Under the pieces are notes generated by a model. It did no database searches. It was given only the letters and a program-made list of their open reading frames with translations, and was not told where the DNA came from. Of a stretch of DNA of 64,000 nucleotides, positions 15,676 through 23,963 are shown piece by piece. The stretch covers positions 248,001-312,000 of the forward strand of contig NZ_JBAKHX010000004.1 of NCBI RefSeq assembly GCF_036906915.1, read 5' to 3'. How positions within the stretch are numbered: the first letter of the stretch is position 1; every line of letters starts with the position of its first letter. Origin of the DNA: Phytohabitans sp036906915. GTDB taxonomy: Bacteria > Actinomycetota > Actinomycetes > Mycobacteriales > Micromonosporaceae. A program made the position numbers and the translations under genes.

Positions 15676-15755
15676 GCGGCACAGGCTAACGCAGTCGCAC
15701 TGCTCGGCAAACCCCCTGTTCACGGCCAGTTAGCTGGGCAACCTCATACTTTCGG

Positions 15756-15805
15756 TTGACTTTTTTCCGGCTGTTCGGGTTACAGTGAGTCCACCTGTTG
15801 GGTAT
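15756..15805 (+). promoter_or_regulatory. Candidate promoters of the sigma factor gene
   Basis: TTGACT (15756-15761) with TACAGT (15781-15786) gives a housekeeping-type promoter with a somewhat long 19-bp spacer. GGTT (15778-15781) with GGGTAT (15800-15805) resembles the SigB/SigF consensus GTTT-N14-16-GGGTAT, again with a slightly long spacer (18 bp). The second would allow autoregulation by the encoded factor. Confidence 0.4.
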
Positions 15806-15842
15806 AAGGCGCGGACAAGGTGCAGGTGCAGGGAGGACCACC

Positions 15843-16640
15843 ATGACCGCCACATACGCCCCCGCGTGGGCCGACGTCGACGATCGAACGCTCTCCGAGA
15901 GCGCCAGCGACGTGCTCGCCGCTATGGCCGCGCTGCCGGCCGGGCACCCCACTCGCATGGCGCTTCGCGACCGGGCCATCGAGGCGTGGCTGCCGCTGGC
16001 GCGCCACCTCGCGCAGCGCTTCGCCGGCCGTGCCGAGCCGATGGACGACCTGGTGCAGACCGCCACCGTCGGCCTCATCAAGGCCGTCGACAAGTTCGAT
16101 CCCGATCGCGGCGTCGACTTCACCGGGTACGCGATCCCCACCATCGTCGGCGAGCTCAAGCGCCACTTCCGCGACCGGACCTGGGACGTGCGGGTGCCGC
16201 GGCGCCTCCAGGAGTTGCGGATGAGCATCGCCGAGGCGAGCAGCGTGCTCAACCAGTCGCTGGGCCGTTCGCCGACGGTGGCCGACATCGCGGCACACCT
16301 GAAGGTCTCCGAGGAGGACGTGCTGGAGGGCCTGGAGGGCGCTCGCGCGTACAACGCGGTGTCGCTCTCGATCCCCGCTGGCGACGGCGAGAGCGCGGTG
16401 CCGCTCGGAGATCTGCTCGGCGGGGAGGACCCCGAGTTCGAGCTTGCCGAGCTGCGCGTGGCTCTTGGACCCGCGCTCGCCGCCCTCGACGAGCGTGAGC
16501 AGCGCATTCTTACGCTGCGCTTCTACGGCAACATGACGCAGACCCAGATCGCCGAGCAGATCGGCGTGTCGCAGATGCACGTGTCGCGGCTGCTTGCACG
16601 CGCTCTCAACAAGCTCCGCGGCGAGCTCACTGACTTCTGA
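15843..16640 (+). CDS. SigB/SigF-family RNA polymerase sigma factor
   Basis: A 265-residue alternative sigma factor of the stress/development group. Region 2 (PLARHLAQRFAGRAEPMDDLVQTATVGLIKAVDKFDPDRGVDFTGYAIPTIVGELKRHFRD), region 3 (RLQELRMSIAEASSVLNQSLGRSPTVADIAAHLKVSEEDV) and region 4 with its HTH (MTQTQIAEQIGVSQMHVSRLLARALNKLR) are complete. The ATG at 15843 has AGGGAGG upstream. No anti-sigma or anti-anti-sigma gene is adjacent, so its regulator must be elsewhere. A strong hairpin follows. Confidence 0.94.
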   Translation: MTATYAPAWADVDDRTLSESASDVLAAMAALPAGHPTRMALRDRAIEAWLPLARHLAQRFAGRAEPMDDLVQTATVGLIKAVDKFDPDRGVDFTGYAIPTIVGELKRHFRDRTWDVRVPRRLQELRMSIAEASSVLNQSLGRSPTVADIAAHLKVSEEDVLEGLEGARAYNAVSLSIPAGDGESAVPLGDLLGGEDPEFELAELRVALGPALAALDEREQRILTLRFYGNMTQTQIAEQIGVSQMHVSRLLARALNKLRGELTDF

Positions 16641-16644
16641 GAGT

Positions 16645-16675
16645 GTGGTGGGGGCGGCGACGCCGCCCCCACCAC
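16645..16675. terminator. Hairpin between convergent sigma factor and GH74 genes
   Basis: GTGGTGGGGGCGGC (16645-16658) pairs perfectly over 14 bp with 16662-16675 around the loop GAC. It starts 4 nt after the sigma factor stop and ends 15 nt before the GH74 stop, so it can serve both strands. There is no T-tract, as is common in high-GC actinobacteria. Confidence 0.75.
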
Positions 16676-16690
16676 CACTGGCGCGTCAGG

Positions 16691-19423
16691 CTAGGCGACC
16701 GAGCAGGCCGACCCGTTCAACGTGAACGCGGTCGGCTTGGCGTTCGTCCCAGTCCAACTGCCGAGGAACCCGAACGTCACCGATCCGTTCGGGGAGATCG
16801 TGCTGGTGTAGCTGACGTTCCGGGCGGTGACGGTGGCACCGCTCTGAGTCTGCGTGGCGCCCCAGATCTGCGAGATCTGCTGCCCGTTCGCGAACGACCA
16901 CACCAGCGTCCAGCCATTGACGGCCGAGCCGCTGGTGTTCTGGACGCGCACCTCACCCTGGAAGCCGCCGGTCCACTGGCCGGCCACCGAGTACGTCACC
17001 GCACACCCGCCCGTCGGGTTCGAGGTCGGCGGTGTGGTGGGTGGCGTCGTGGGCGGGGTGGTCGGAGGGGTGGTGGGTGGCGTCGTCGGTGGCGTGGTGG
17101 GCGGTGTCGTCGGCGGCGTCGTCGGAGTGCCGCCGGTCCGGTCCGCGTACAGCACACCCCGCCCGTTGGTGCCGAGGTAGACCCGGCCGTAGATGCGGGG
17201 ATCGCCGGCGAGCGCCTCACCCATGTTGCCGTACTGGTGAGCGTCGTCGTTGATGCGCAGCCACGTCGTACCGCTGTTGTCCGAGCGGTACACGCCCTTG
17301 ACGCCGTCGACCGTGCCGACCAGGAAGATCGCCTGGTACGACTGGCCGGGCGCCGCGCGTCCAAATGCGACGTTGACGGCCTCGGTGACGTTCGACAATT
17401 TGGTGAAGCTCGCACCGGAGTTGGTGGAGTGGAACAGCCCGCTGCTGCCGGCCAGCCAGATGTCGCCTTCGCGTCCCGGCACGGCCTTGAACTTCACGCC
17501 GGTGGTCGGCAGCCCGGCGGCCGCAGCTGTGAACGTCTGGCCGCCGTTGGTGCTGACGTAGAAGGTGCCGTTGCTGACGCCGTAGAACTTCTGCGGGTTG
17601 ACCCGGTCAGACTCGATGACCGCGTTGGCCGGTACGCCCTGCGATTGCTGCCAGCTGTTGCCGAAGCCCACCGAGTAGTGCACCTGGATGCCGGAGTCGC
17701 CCGGCGCCCACACGAACCGGCTGCCGTCGGCCGCCGCGGCGATGGTGCCGCCGGAGTTGATGCCACCGGGTTCGCTGCCCTGGAACCAGTTGGCCCCGCC
17801 GTCGGTGGAGAACGCGGCGTGGCTGTCGTTCGGCCGGTCGGCGTCGGCGAAGTTGCCGGATCGCACCATCACGCTCGGGTTCAGTTCGGCGTAGTCGAGA
17901 CTGGTGGTGCTGGTGAAGTACGGCTGCTGGAACATCATCGACGGTACGGCGTCGAGGTTGGTGTGCCGGAAACCGCCGATGTCACCGAGGCCGCTGATCA
18001 GCGAGGCGCCGGACGGCGGGCTGATCAGGTCGAGTACGGCCGTTTCCTCCAGCCCCTTGACCATGGGCCGGATGGTGACGGTGCCGCCGGTGTCCCAGTT
18101 CTTGAGGTTGGTGGCGCCGTAGATCGTGGCGCCCGTGCCGTACATGAAGCGGTTGCCGTCGAACGGGTCGATCTCGAGGGATTCGTTCATCCAGCCGAGC
18201 TTCGGCGCCTCCTCGGGCGGTTGGGGGTTGGCTCCGAGTGACAGCCATGGCACCGACGAGATGTCCATCGTGTAGCGCTTGGTGCGGCTGGGGTATCCGG
18301 CCCAGTCCCAGATGCGGGTCCACGTCGCGCCGCCGTCGGTGCTGCGGAAGAAGATCGCGTCCGGCCACCACGAGATCTGGGTGGCGACCATGATGGTGTT
18401 GGGCGCGGTGCGGTCGATCGTCAGGCCGCTGTAGCCGAAGTAGTCGTCAGCGCTGCTCGACGGGATCGGGCTGATCTGCGTCCACGCGCCGGTTGCGGTG
18501 TTGTACTTCCACACGTCGCCCTTGGCACCGTCGTACGGGCCGCCGGTGTCGCTGGTGGCGATGTAGAGGAAGCCGCCGGCGGTGTCCAACACTCCCTTGT
18601 GGGCGATGTACCCGGTCGGCTGGCCGGCTACCCGCTCCCAGGTGGTGCCGCCGTTCGTGGTGCGGTAGACGGTGTTCTCCTTATCCGCTACGCCCACGTA
18701 GATGGTCTGCGTGGCGTTTCCGGAGGTACCGCTGCGCTTGTCGAAGGTCACCCAGACGATGCCCTGGTTGTCGCCCTGGTACACGTCGCCGGGCACCGCC
18801 ACGTAGTTGCCCGCGTTGGGGAAGTTGGTGACCTTCGCCCAGGTCGCGCCGTAGTCGGTGCTGCGCCACAGGCCGTTTCCGCTGGGTGCGCCCAGGTACA
18901 GGACGCTGTTGCGGTTGGGGTCGACCGCCAGCCGCTCGCCCATGCCGCGGCCCGGCATGTTGCCGCCGAGCTTGAACGGCAGCGCGGTGGTCTGCCAGGT
19001 CTTGCCCTTGTCGGTCGAGCGCAGGATGGCGCCGTTGTTGGGGTCCCAGTCGTTGGTGTACATGCCCGCGGCGACGTACACCCGGTTGGTCTGCACCGGG
19101 TCGGTGGCCATGCTGACCACGCCGTTGTAGCCCCACCGGTCCCAGCCCACCCAGTCGAGCAGTGGTGTCCAGGACTGGCCCGCCTGGTCCCACCGGTAGG
19201 CGCCGCCGATGTCGGTGCGCGCGTAGATCAGGTTGCGTTCGGTCGGGTTGAAGATGATCCCGGGTACGAACCCGCCGCCGTCGATCCGGACGTTCTTCCA
19301 GTTGTACGGGTCGGAGGCGGCGGCCGACGCTGGCGACGACGGGCTGAGGACTACCTGCGCCGCGACAGCCGTCACGCCGGCGGCCACGACCGCCGCGAGC
19401 GCGCCGACAAGAGTTCTTCGCAT
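16691..19423 (-). CDS. Secreted GH74 xyloglucanase with CBM2
   Basis: A 910-residue exported enzyme that cleaves the beta-1,4-glucan backbone of xyloglucan. Signal peptide 1-36; two seven-bladed propellers built of Asp-box repeats (RSTDKGKTW, RSTDYGATW, RTTNGGTTW, FRSTDGGATW). The two expected catalytic acids are in RTDIGGAYRWD (Asp71) and GLGDIGGF (Asp481). A (PPTT)n linker then leads to a family-2 cellulose-binding module (about 805-910, CAVTYSVAGQWTGGFQGEV ... SACSVA, Cys near both ends). ATG 19423 gives the signal peptide; an imperfect LacI-type palindrome lies just upstream. Confidence 0.95.
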   Translation of the reverse strand: MRRTLVGALAAVVAAGVTAVAAQVVLSPSSPASAAASDPYNWKNVRIDGGGFVPGIIFNPTERNLIYARTDIGGAYRWDQAGQSWTPLLDWVGWDRWGYNGVVSMATDPVQTNRVYVAAGMYTNDWDPNNGAILRSTDKGKTWQTTALPFKLGGNMPGRGMGERLAVDPNRNSVLYLGAPSGNGLWRSTDYGATWAKVTNFPNAGNYVAVPGDVYQGDNQGIVWVTFDKRSGTSGNATQTIYVGVADKENTVYRTTNGGTTWERVAGQPTGYIAHKGVLDTAGGFLYIATSDTGGPYDGAKGDVWKYNTATGAWTQISPIPSSSADDYFGYSGLTIDRTAPNTIMVATQISWWPDAIFFRSTDGGATWTRIWDWAGYPSRTKRYTMDISSVPWLSLGANPQPPEEAPKLGWMNESLEIDPFDGNRFMYGTGATIYGATNLKNWDTGGTVTIRPMVKGLEETAVLDLISPPSGASLISGLGDIGGFRHTNLDAVPSMMFQQPYFTSTTSLDYAELNPSVMVRSGNFADADRPNDSHAAFSTDGGANWFQGSEPGGINSGGTIAAAADGSRFVWAPGDSGIQVHYSVGFGNSWQQSQGVPANAVIESDRVNPQKFYGVSNGTFYVSTNGGQTFTAAAAGLPTTGVKFKAVPGREGDIWLAGSSGLFHSTNSGASFTKLSNVTEAVNVAFGRAAPGQSYQAIFLVGTVDGVKGVYRSDNSGTTWLRINDDAHQYGNMGEALAGDPRIYGRVYLGTNGRGVLYADRTGGTPTTPPTTPPTTPPTTPPTTPPTTPPTTPPTTPPTSNPTGGCAVTYSVAGQWTGGFQGEVRVQNTSGSAVNGWTLVWSFANGQQISQIWGATQTQSGATVTARNVSYTSTISPNGSVTFGFLGSWTGTNAKPTAFTLNGSACSVA

Positions 19424-19440
19424 TATGGCTCCTAGAGTGA

Positions 19441-19452
19441 GCAAGCGCTTAC
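19441..19452 (-). promoter_or_regulatory. Possible LacI/CebR-type operator of the GH74 gene
   Basis: GCAAGCGCTTAC is centred on the 8-bp palindrome AAGCGCTT (10 of 12 positions symmetrical), 18-29 bp upstream of the GH74 start. Repressors of cellulase genes in actinobacteria bind sites with an AGCGCT core. A candidate -35 (TTGACA read on the minus strand at 19579-19584) lies further upstream. Assignment rests on core and position only. Confidence 0.4.
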
Positions 19453-19620
19453 CTAGACGGCGACCGCAGCGCACAGCGAGGATCAATGAGGGATCGCCTG
19501 CGCGGGTCTGACTGTCGGAAGCTGCCCAATGCTTCCACTCCGGCTCCGTGGCAGAGATTCACACATGTAGCTAAGTCGTGTCAATCGTTGGGCATGCCAA
19601 CTAACTACCGACGGTGGTGA

Positions 19621-19986
19621 GCGGATACGGCCCTCGCCGAGCGGATCACGGCCGGCGCGCCCGGCGCTCGGCCGCTGTACGCCGGCTTCAACGCCTGTGT
19701 CGACCAGGTGCACCGCGGCTATCCGGAGACCGCCGCCGCGGCGATCCGCATCGGCAACCTGCTCGCGGCCGCGCGGGCGCGGCGCGGCTCGCCCGCGGCG
19801 GACCTGGCCGTCAGTCCGGACGCGACCTTCACGGACGACCTACCGCCGAGCGGGCCGTTGAGCGACGGCTGGCACGTCGAGTGCGCGCCCACGCCGTACC
19901 TTGCCCGGCCGGCCGCCACGATCGGCCTCGGCGACGCGTTCGTCGCCGGGCTACTCCTCGCCGGCTGCCTGCAACCGCTGCTGTAG
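19621..19986 (+). pseudogene. Remnant of an ADP-dependent sugar kinase-like gene
   Basis: A TGA directly precedes the reading frame and no start exists, so this is a fragment. It reads ADTALAERITAGAPGARPLY then AGFNACVDQVHRG, like the N-terminal GxNxxxD strand of ADP-dependent glucokinase/phosphofructokinases. It jumps directly to YPETAAAAIRIGNLLAAARA and the C-terminal nucleotide-site motif ATIGLGDAFVAGLLLAG. Full-length family members have some 400 residues or more, so the middle is deleted. A PfkB-type kinase is the alternative because GLGDAF also resembles GAGDAF. The 3' end overlaps a small minus-strand gene. Confidence 0.55.
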
Positions 19987-20112
19987 GCGGGTGCGGATCT
20001 CCTCAGGGGTGTACGCGCGGCGGCGGCGCTCCGCCCGGACGATGACCGCTCCGGTGGCGGCCACTCCGACGAAGGCCGCCAACCCAAGTACCTTCCACCA
20101 GCGCATCCACAT
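19951..20112 (-). CDS. Small single-span basic membrane protein
   Basis: 53 residues starting MWMRWWKVLGLAAFVGVAAT, then GAVIVRAERRRRAYTPEEIR and TRLQQRLQAAGEE. One TM at about 6-25 is followed by an Arg-rich stretch and an amphipathic helix whose YTPEEIRTRLQQRL pattern looks conserved in related actinomycetes (impression, not searched). ATG 20112 or ATG 20106 can start it. It is divergent from the permuted papain-like gene (11-bp gap between starts) and its 3' end runs through the end of the kinase remnant. Confidence 0.7.
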   Translation of the reverse strand: MWMRWWKVLGLAAFVGVAATGAVIVRAERRRRAYTPEEIRTRLQQRLQAAGEE

Positions 20113-20123
20113 AGGGTAGTCGG

Positions 20124-20768
20124 ATGGCCGGCACCGCGATCAGCCTGGACGAGGCCGTCAATCTGACCCGTATGGGCGACCTGTGGCTGTTTCGTGGCCG
20201 CTCGGGTCCCGATCGGGCCATCCAGTTCACCACCAACAGCCCGGTCAACCACGTCGGGATGGCCGTGGTCCTCGAAGACCTGCCGCCGATGATGTGGCAC
20301 GCCGAGCTGGGCCGGGCGCTGCCCGACCTCTGGTCGGGCAACCACCACCGCGGCGTCCAGCTCCACGACCTGCGCTCGGCGGTGCTGGTGTGGGCCCGGC
20401 GGTACGGCCAGCGCGCCTGGCTGCGTCAGCTCGAGCCGCCGCCCAGCGTCGAGGAGGAAACCGCGGTGCTGCGTACGATCGCGCGGCTCGACGGCACGCC
20501 GTTTCCGTCGACCACCCAGCTCGCCTGGCGCTGGCTGCGCGGGCGGGCACCGGTCGGCACCCACCCGCGAAAGGCCAGCAGCGCGGCTCTGGAGAGCGCG
20601 TACTGCGCGGAGGTCGTCGGGATCACGTACGAGTCGATGGGGTTGCTCCCCGAGGGGCGCGACTCCAACTGGTACGACCCCGGGCGGTTCTGGAGCGGCG
20701 ACGACCTGGGCCTCACCGGCGGATACCGGCTCGGCTCCGAGATCGCCGTAGACATACCGCCGGCTTAG
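20124..20768 (+). CDS. Permuted NlpC/P60 (YiiX-like) papain-fold protein
   Basis: A 214-residue cytosolic protein. GDLWLFRGRSGPDRAIQFTTNSPVNHVGMAVVL holds the catalytic-type His before the strand, and SAYCAEVVGITYESMGLL holds the Cys near the C-terminus. This His-before-Cys order is that of circularly permuted papain-fold enzymes (YiiX/YaeF, LRAT-like). Such proteins cleave or transfer acyl or peptide bonds, often on lipids. No signal peptide. It shares its stop tetranucleotide (TTAG, 20765-20768) with the convergent LURP-one gene. Confidence 0.7.
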   Translation: MAGTAISLDEAVNLTRMGDLWLFRGRSGPDRAIQFTTNSPVNHVGMAVVLEDLPPMMWHAELGRALPDLWSGNHHRGVQLHDLRSAVLVWARRYGQRAWLRQLEPPPSVEEETAVLRTIARLDGTPFPSTTQLAWRWLRGRAPVGTHPRKASSAALESAYCAEVVGITYESMGLLPEGRDSNWYDPGRFWSGDDLGLTGGYRLGSEIAVDIPPA

Positions 20769-21346
20769 CGCGACTGGAGCGCGTCGAGGCCGACCGCCAT
20801 CGCGATGACCAGGCGCCGGTCGAGGCGCGGGTCGTCGATCGAGACCACGTACTTGTCGCGCAGGCCCCACTTCTTCACCACCGAGAACGCCGGCTGGCCG
20901 CCCTCGTAGACGAAGTCGAAGTGGTAGGGCAGCCACGACAGGGAGTCGACGAACCGGCGCAGGATCGCCACCGGCATGCTGCGCTCCTGACCGGTCGCCG
21001 GCGCCAGCCCGGGCTGCTCCACGATCCACGTCGAGCGCAGCAGCGACCGCTTGAAGTCCTTGCGGAACAGGCCCACCGACGTACCCGCCGAGTCGGTCAC
21101 GTCGTAGGTGGCGCCTAGGTCCATCACCTGGCGGGCCTTGAAGGCGAGCACCGGGTACTGCTTGGTGTCGTCGGTGTACAGCGTGACCTGCTCCTTGAAG
21201 GCCAGCCGCTTCTGCTGCGCGAACGCGAGCAGCCCCGCCTCGGAACCATCCGGCCCGGCGGCGTGCACCTCGTACTGGTTGACCATCATGCGGATGCGCT
21301 GCCGCACGACGAGCTGCTGCTGCGCTTGAAGCTGCTGCAGATCCAT
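20765..21346 (-). CDS. LURP-one-related (Tubby/scramblase-like) protein
   Basis: A 193-residue protein with a Gln-rich N-terminal helix (MDLQQLQAQQQLVVRQRIRM) and a beta-barrel domain characteristic of the LOR family: YEVHAAGPDGSEAGLLAFAQQKRLAFKEQVTLYTDD, QVMDLGATYDVTDSAGTSVGLFRKDFKRSLLRSTW, FSVVKKWGLRDKYVVSIDDPRLDRRLVIAMAVGLDAL. Related folds bind membrane phospholipids. A good GGGGAGGAAA ribosome binding site precedes ATG 21346. The bacterial role is unknown. Confidence 0.85.
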   Translation of the reverse strand: MDLQQLQAQQQLVVRQRIRMMVNQYEVHAAGPDGSEAGLLAFAQQKRLAFKEQVTLYTDDTKQYPVLAFKARQVMDLGATYDVTDSAGTSVGLFRKDFKRSLLRSTWIVEQPGLAPATGQERSMPVAILRRFVDSLSWLPYHFDFVYEGGQPAFSVVKKWGLRDKYVVSIDDPRLDRRLVIAMAVGLDALQSR

Positions 21347-21438
21347 GTGGTGTTTCCTCCCCTGTTGAATTGATCGGGGCGCAGTCTGCCACAGCTCGAC
21401 AACCCCCGGGCAAGCCGTGCGCGACCTATGGTGAGGAC

Positions 21439-22638
21439 ATGGCGAAGTCGCAGGTCGTGGAGGCCGCCGGTCGCGAGGTGACGATCACCAACCCGGACAA
21501 GCTGCTCTTCCCGTCCGAGGGCCACACCAAGCTGGATCTGGTCAACTACTACCTGGCGGTGGCTGACGGCGCGCTGCGCGGCGTGTCCGGTCGCCCGATG
21601 ATCCTCAAGCGGTTCGTGAAGGGCATCGGCGAGGAGGCGTTCTTCCAGAAGCGCGCCCCGTCGAACCGTCCGGAGTGGCTGGAGGTCGCGGAGCTGAACT
21701 ACGCGTCCGGGCGCTCGGCCGACGAGATCGTCGTACGAGACGCAGCAGGTCTGGCGTGGGTGATCAACCTGGGCTGTGTCGACCTCAACCCGCACCCGGT
21801 GCGCGCGGAGGATCTCGATCACCCCGACGAGCTACGCATCGACCTCGACCCAGTGCCGGGCGTGGACTGGCGGCAGATCCTCGACGTCGCCGTCGTGGCA
21901 AAGGAGGTACTGGAGGACCACGGCCTGACCGCGTGGCCGAAGACGTCCGGGTCGCGAGGCTTTCACATCTACACGCGCATCCACCCGCACTGGTCGTACC
22001 GGGACGTGCGGCTGGCCGCCGAGACGGTGGCGCGCGAGGTGGAAAACCGTGCTCCCGAGCTCGCCACCAGCAAGTGGTGGAAGGAGGAGCGGCAGGGCGT
22101 CTTCGTCGACTTCAACCAGAACGCCAAGGACCGCACGGTCGCCTCGGCGTACTCGGTCAGGCCAACCCCGGACGCCCGAGTCTCGACCACGCTGGCTTGG
22201 GCGGAGGTGCCCGCCTGCCGGCCGGATGAGTTCACGCTGCCGGCCGTGCTGGAGCGACACGCGGCGAGCGGCGACCCGTGGAAAGGCATCGAGGACACGG
22301 CCGGGTCGCTGGAGGCCCTGCTCGACCTGGCAAAGCGGCTCGGCCCGGCCGAGAAGCCGCCTAAGGGCACCGGACGCCGGCAGTCGACGATGCCGCTGAT
22401 CGAGATCGCCCGCGCCAAGACGAAGGACGAGGCGATGGCGGGGCTTGCGCGCTGGAAGGAGCGGCACCCGTCGGTCGTGCGGCACCTGGAGGCCGCCGAC
22501 ACCCTGGTCGACGGGATGCGCGGCCGCAGCTCGATCTGGTATCGGATCCGGGTCAACCTGCAGCACGTGCCGGAGGCCGAGCGACCCGAGCAGGAGCCGC
22601 TGGAGGTCGACTACAACCCCTGGGTGCGCGACGAGTAG
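21439..22638 (+). CDS. LigD-type DNA polymerase/primase domain protein (PolDom)
   Basis: A 399-residue stand-alone archaeo-eukaryotic primase-like polymerase of the kind found in LigD, used in non-homologous end joining or related repair. The start ITNPDKLLFPSEGHTKLDLVNYY, the metal-binding Asp135 and Asp137 in IDLDP, and the SGSRGFHIY motif (Ser170-His176) are all present. The C-terminal about 110 residues form an extra helical region. No ligase, nuclease domain or ku gene is adjacent. ATG 21439 is chosen by the conserved N-terminus. Confidence 0.9.
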   Translation: MAKSQVVEAAGREVTITNPDKLLFPSEGHTKLDLVNYYLAVADGALRGVSGRPMILKRFVKGIGEEAFFQKRAPSNRPEWLEVAELNYASGRSADEIVVRDAAGLAWVINLGCVDLNPHPVRAEDLDHPDELRIDLDPVPGVDWRQILDVAVVAKEVLEDHGLTAWPKTSGSRGFHIYTRIHPHWSYRDVRLAAETVAREVENRAPELATSKWWKEERQGVFVDFNQNAKDRTVASAYSVRPTPDARVSTTLAWAEVPACRPDEFTLPAVLERHAASGDPWKGIEDTAGSLEALLDLAKRLGPAEKPPKGTGRRQSTMPLIEIARAKTKDEAMAGLARWKERHPSVVRHLEAADTLVDGMRGRSSIWYRIRVNLQHVPEAERPEQEPLEVDYNPWVRDE

Positions 22639-22907
22639 GTCGTGTACTTGCCGATCCACCGGTCGTGGATCAGCTGGATCGGCACCGGGTCGAGGAAGTG
22701 CAGCTTCTCCCGGCCAGAGCGGCGGGTCGCGACCAGTCCCGCATCTTCGAGCACGCGCAGGTGCTTCATCACTCCGAAGCGGGTCATCGCAAGCTCGGAC
22801 TCAAGCTCGGTGAGCGTGCGGCCGTCGCGAGCGAACAGCAGGTCGAGCAGGTATCGCCGGGTCGGATCGGCCAGCGCCTTGAAAACCCGGTCGTCGTCGA
22901 CCACCAT
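22611..22907 (-). CDS. ArsR-family HTH regulator
   Basis: A 98-residue winged HTH protein: DRVFKALADPTRRYLLDLLFARDGRTLTELESELAMTRFGVMKHLRVLEDAGLVATRRSGREKLHFLDP. The tail PIQLIHDRWIGKYT is typical of ArsR regulators that sit beside SRPBCC/AHSA1 genes, though no such gene is next to it here. It has no Cys pair, so metal sensing is unlikely. Start ATG 22907. The 3' end overlaps the convergent polymerase gene by 28 bp. Confidence 0.88.
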   Translation of the reverse strand: MVVDDDRVFKALADPTRRYLLDLLFARDGRTLTELESELAMTRFGVMKHLRVLEDAGLVATRRSGREKLHFLDPVPIQLIHDRWIGKYTTYSSRTQGL

Positions 22908-22982
22908 CTCAAAATAGGTGACCCAATAGTCACAGGTCAAGTTCGACCAGTCCTCTAGTCAAGCCTAGTAACGTCTATAGAT

Positions 22983-23963
22983 ATGCGCCGATCTACATTC
23001 GCCCGGGCAGCCGCCGCGCTGGTCGGTTGCGTCGCCGCCATCACCGTCCTCCCCACGCCCGCCCACGCGGCCACGGCGACGTTCACCAGAGAGAGCCAGT
23101 GGTCATCCGGGTACGTCGGCAAGATGACCGTGCTCAACGACGCGACGTCCACCATCACATCCTGGCGGGTGGAGTTCGACCTCCCCGCCAGCACCACCAT
23201 CACAAACCACTGGGGCGCCACGCTCGTGCGCACCGGCAACCGGTACGCCTTCACCAACCTGCCCTGGAACGGCACGCTCGCCGCCAACGCCTCGACCCAC
23301 TTCGGCTGGGTGGCAAGCGGCACCGGCACGCCCACGAACTGCACCGCCAACTCGGGGCCGTGCACCGGCACACCCAACCCGGGCCGGCTCGACGTCGAGC
23401 CGCCTACCACGCCCGCGAACGTACGCAGCACCACCAACGGGAGCACCGTCACGATCTCCTGGGATCCGTCCACAGACGACACCGGCGTGGTCGCGTACGA
23501 GTTCTGGAGCTCGACCGGGCGCGTCAGCTCCTCGACCAGCACCACCCACTCGATGCCAATACCGCCACCAGCGATCCTGACGTACGGCATCCGCGCGGTC
23601 GACGCGGCCGGCAACGCCTCCGTAACCGCGCCGGTCCACTTCGGACAGCTGACCGACACCACGCCGCCCACCACTCCGACGAACGGGCGCGTCAGCAGCT
23701 TGCACACCGCGCAGGGCCAGCTCGGCGTGGCGTGGGAAGCCTCGCGCGACAACGTCTTCGTCCTCGGATACGAGGTCACGCTGAACGGCCGGGTGATCCG
23801 CTCGGTCGGCGGCACTACAAGCTACGTCCCCTACACGGGCTACGGCACGTACTGGGTGACGGTGCGGGCGTTCGACCCGTCGGGCAACTACTCCACACCG
23901 CTCGCGTTCGGGATCGCGATCGACCCGCCGCCGCCGACCCCAACTCCGACGGTAGGTGGCTAG
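22983..23963 (+). CDS. Secreted CBM2 plus two Fn3 domains, no catalytic domain
   Basis: A 326-residue exported protein. Signal peptide 1-29 (cleaved after PAHA), family-2 carbohydrate-binding module (ATFTRESQWSSGYVGKMTVLNDA ... TFGW-type end) to about residue 120, then two fibronectin type III domains (PPTTPANVRSTTNGSTVTISWDPSTDD; PPTTPTNGRVSSLHTAQGQLGVAWEASRD) and a short PTPTP tail. No enzyme domain is present, so it should act as a cellulose or chitin binder. It shares its stop tetranucleotide with the convergent YibE/F gene. Confidence 0.85.
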   Translation: MRRSTFARAAAALVGCVAAITVLPTPAHAATATFTRESQWSSGYVGKMTVLNDATSTITSWRVEFDLPASTTITNHWGATLVRTGNRYAFTNLPWNGTLAANASTHFGWVASGTGTPTNCTANSGPCTGTPNPGRLDVEPPTTPANVRSTTNGSTVTISWDPSTDDTGVVAYEFWSSTGRVSSSTSTTHSMPIPPPAILTYGIRAVDAAGNASVTAPVHFGQLTDTTPPTTPTNGRVSSLHTAQGQLGVAWEASRDNVFVLGYEVTLNGRVIRSVGGTTSYVPYTGYGTYWVTVRAFDPSGNYSTPLAFGIAIDPPPPTPTPTVGG

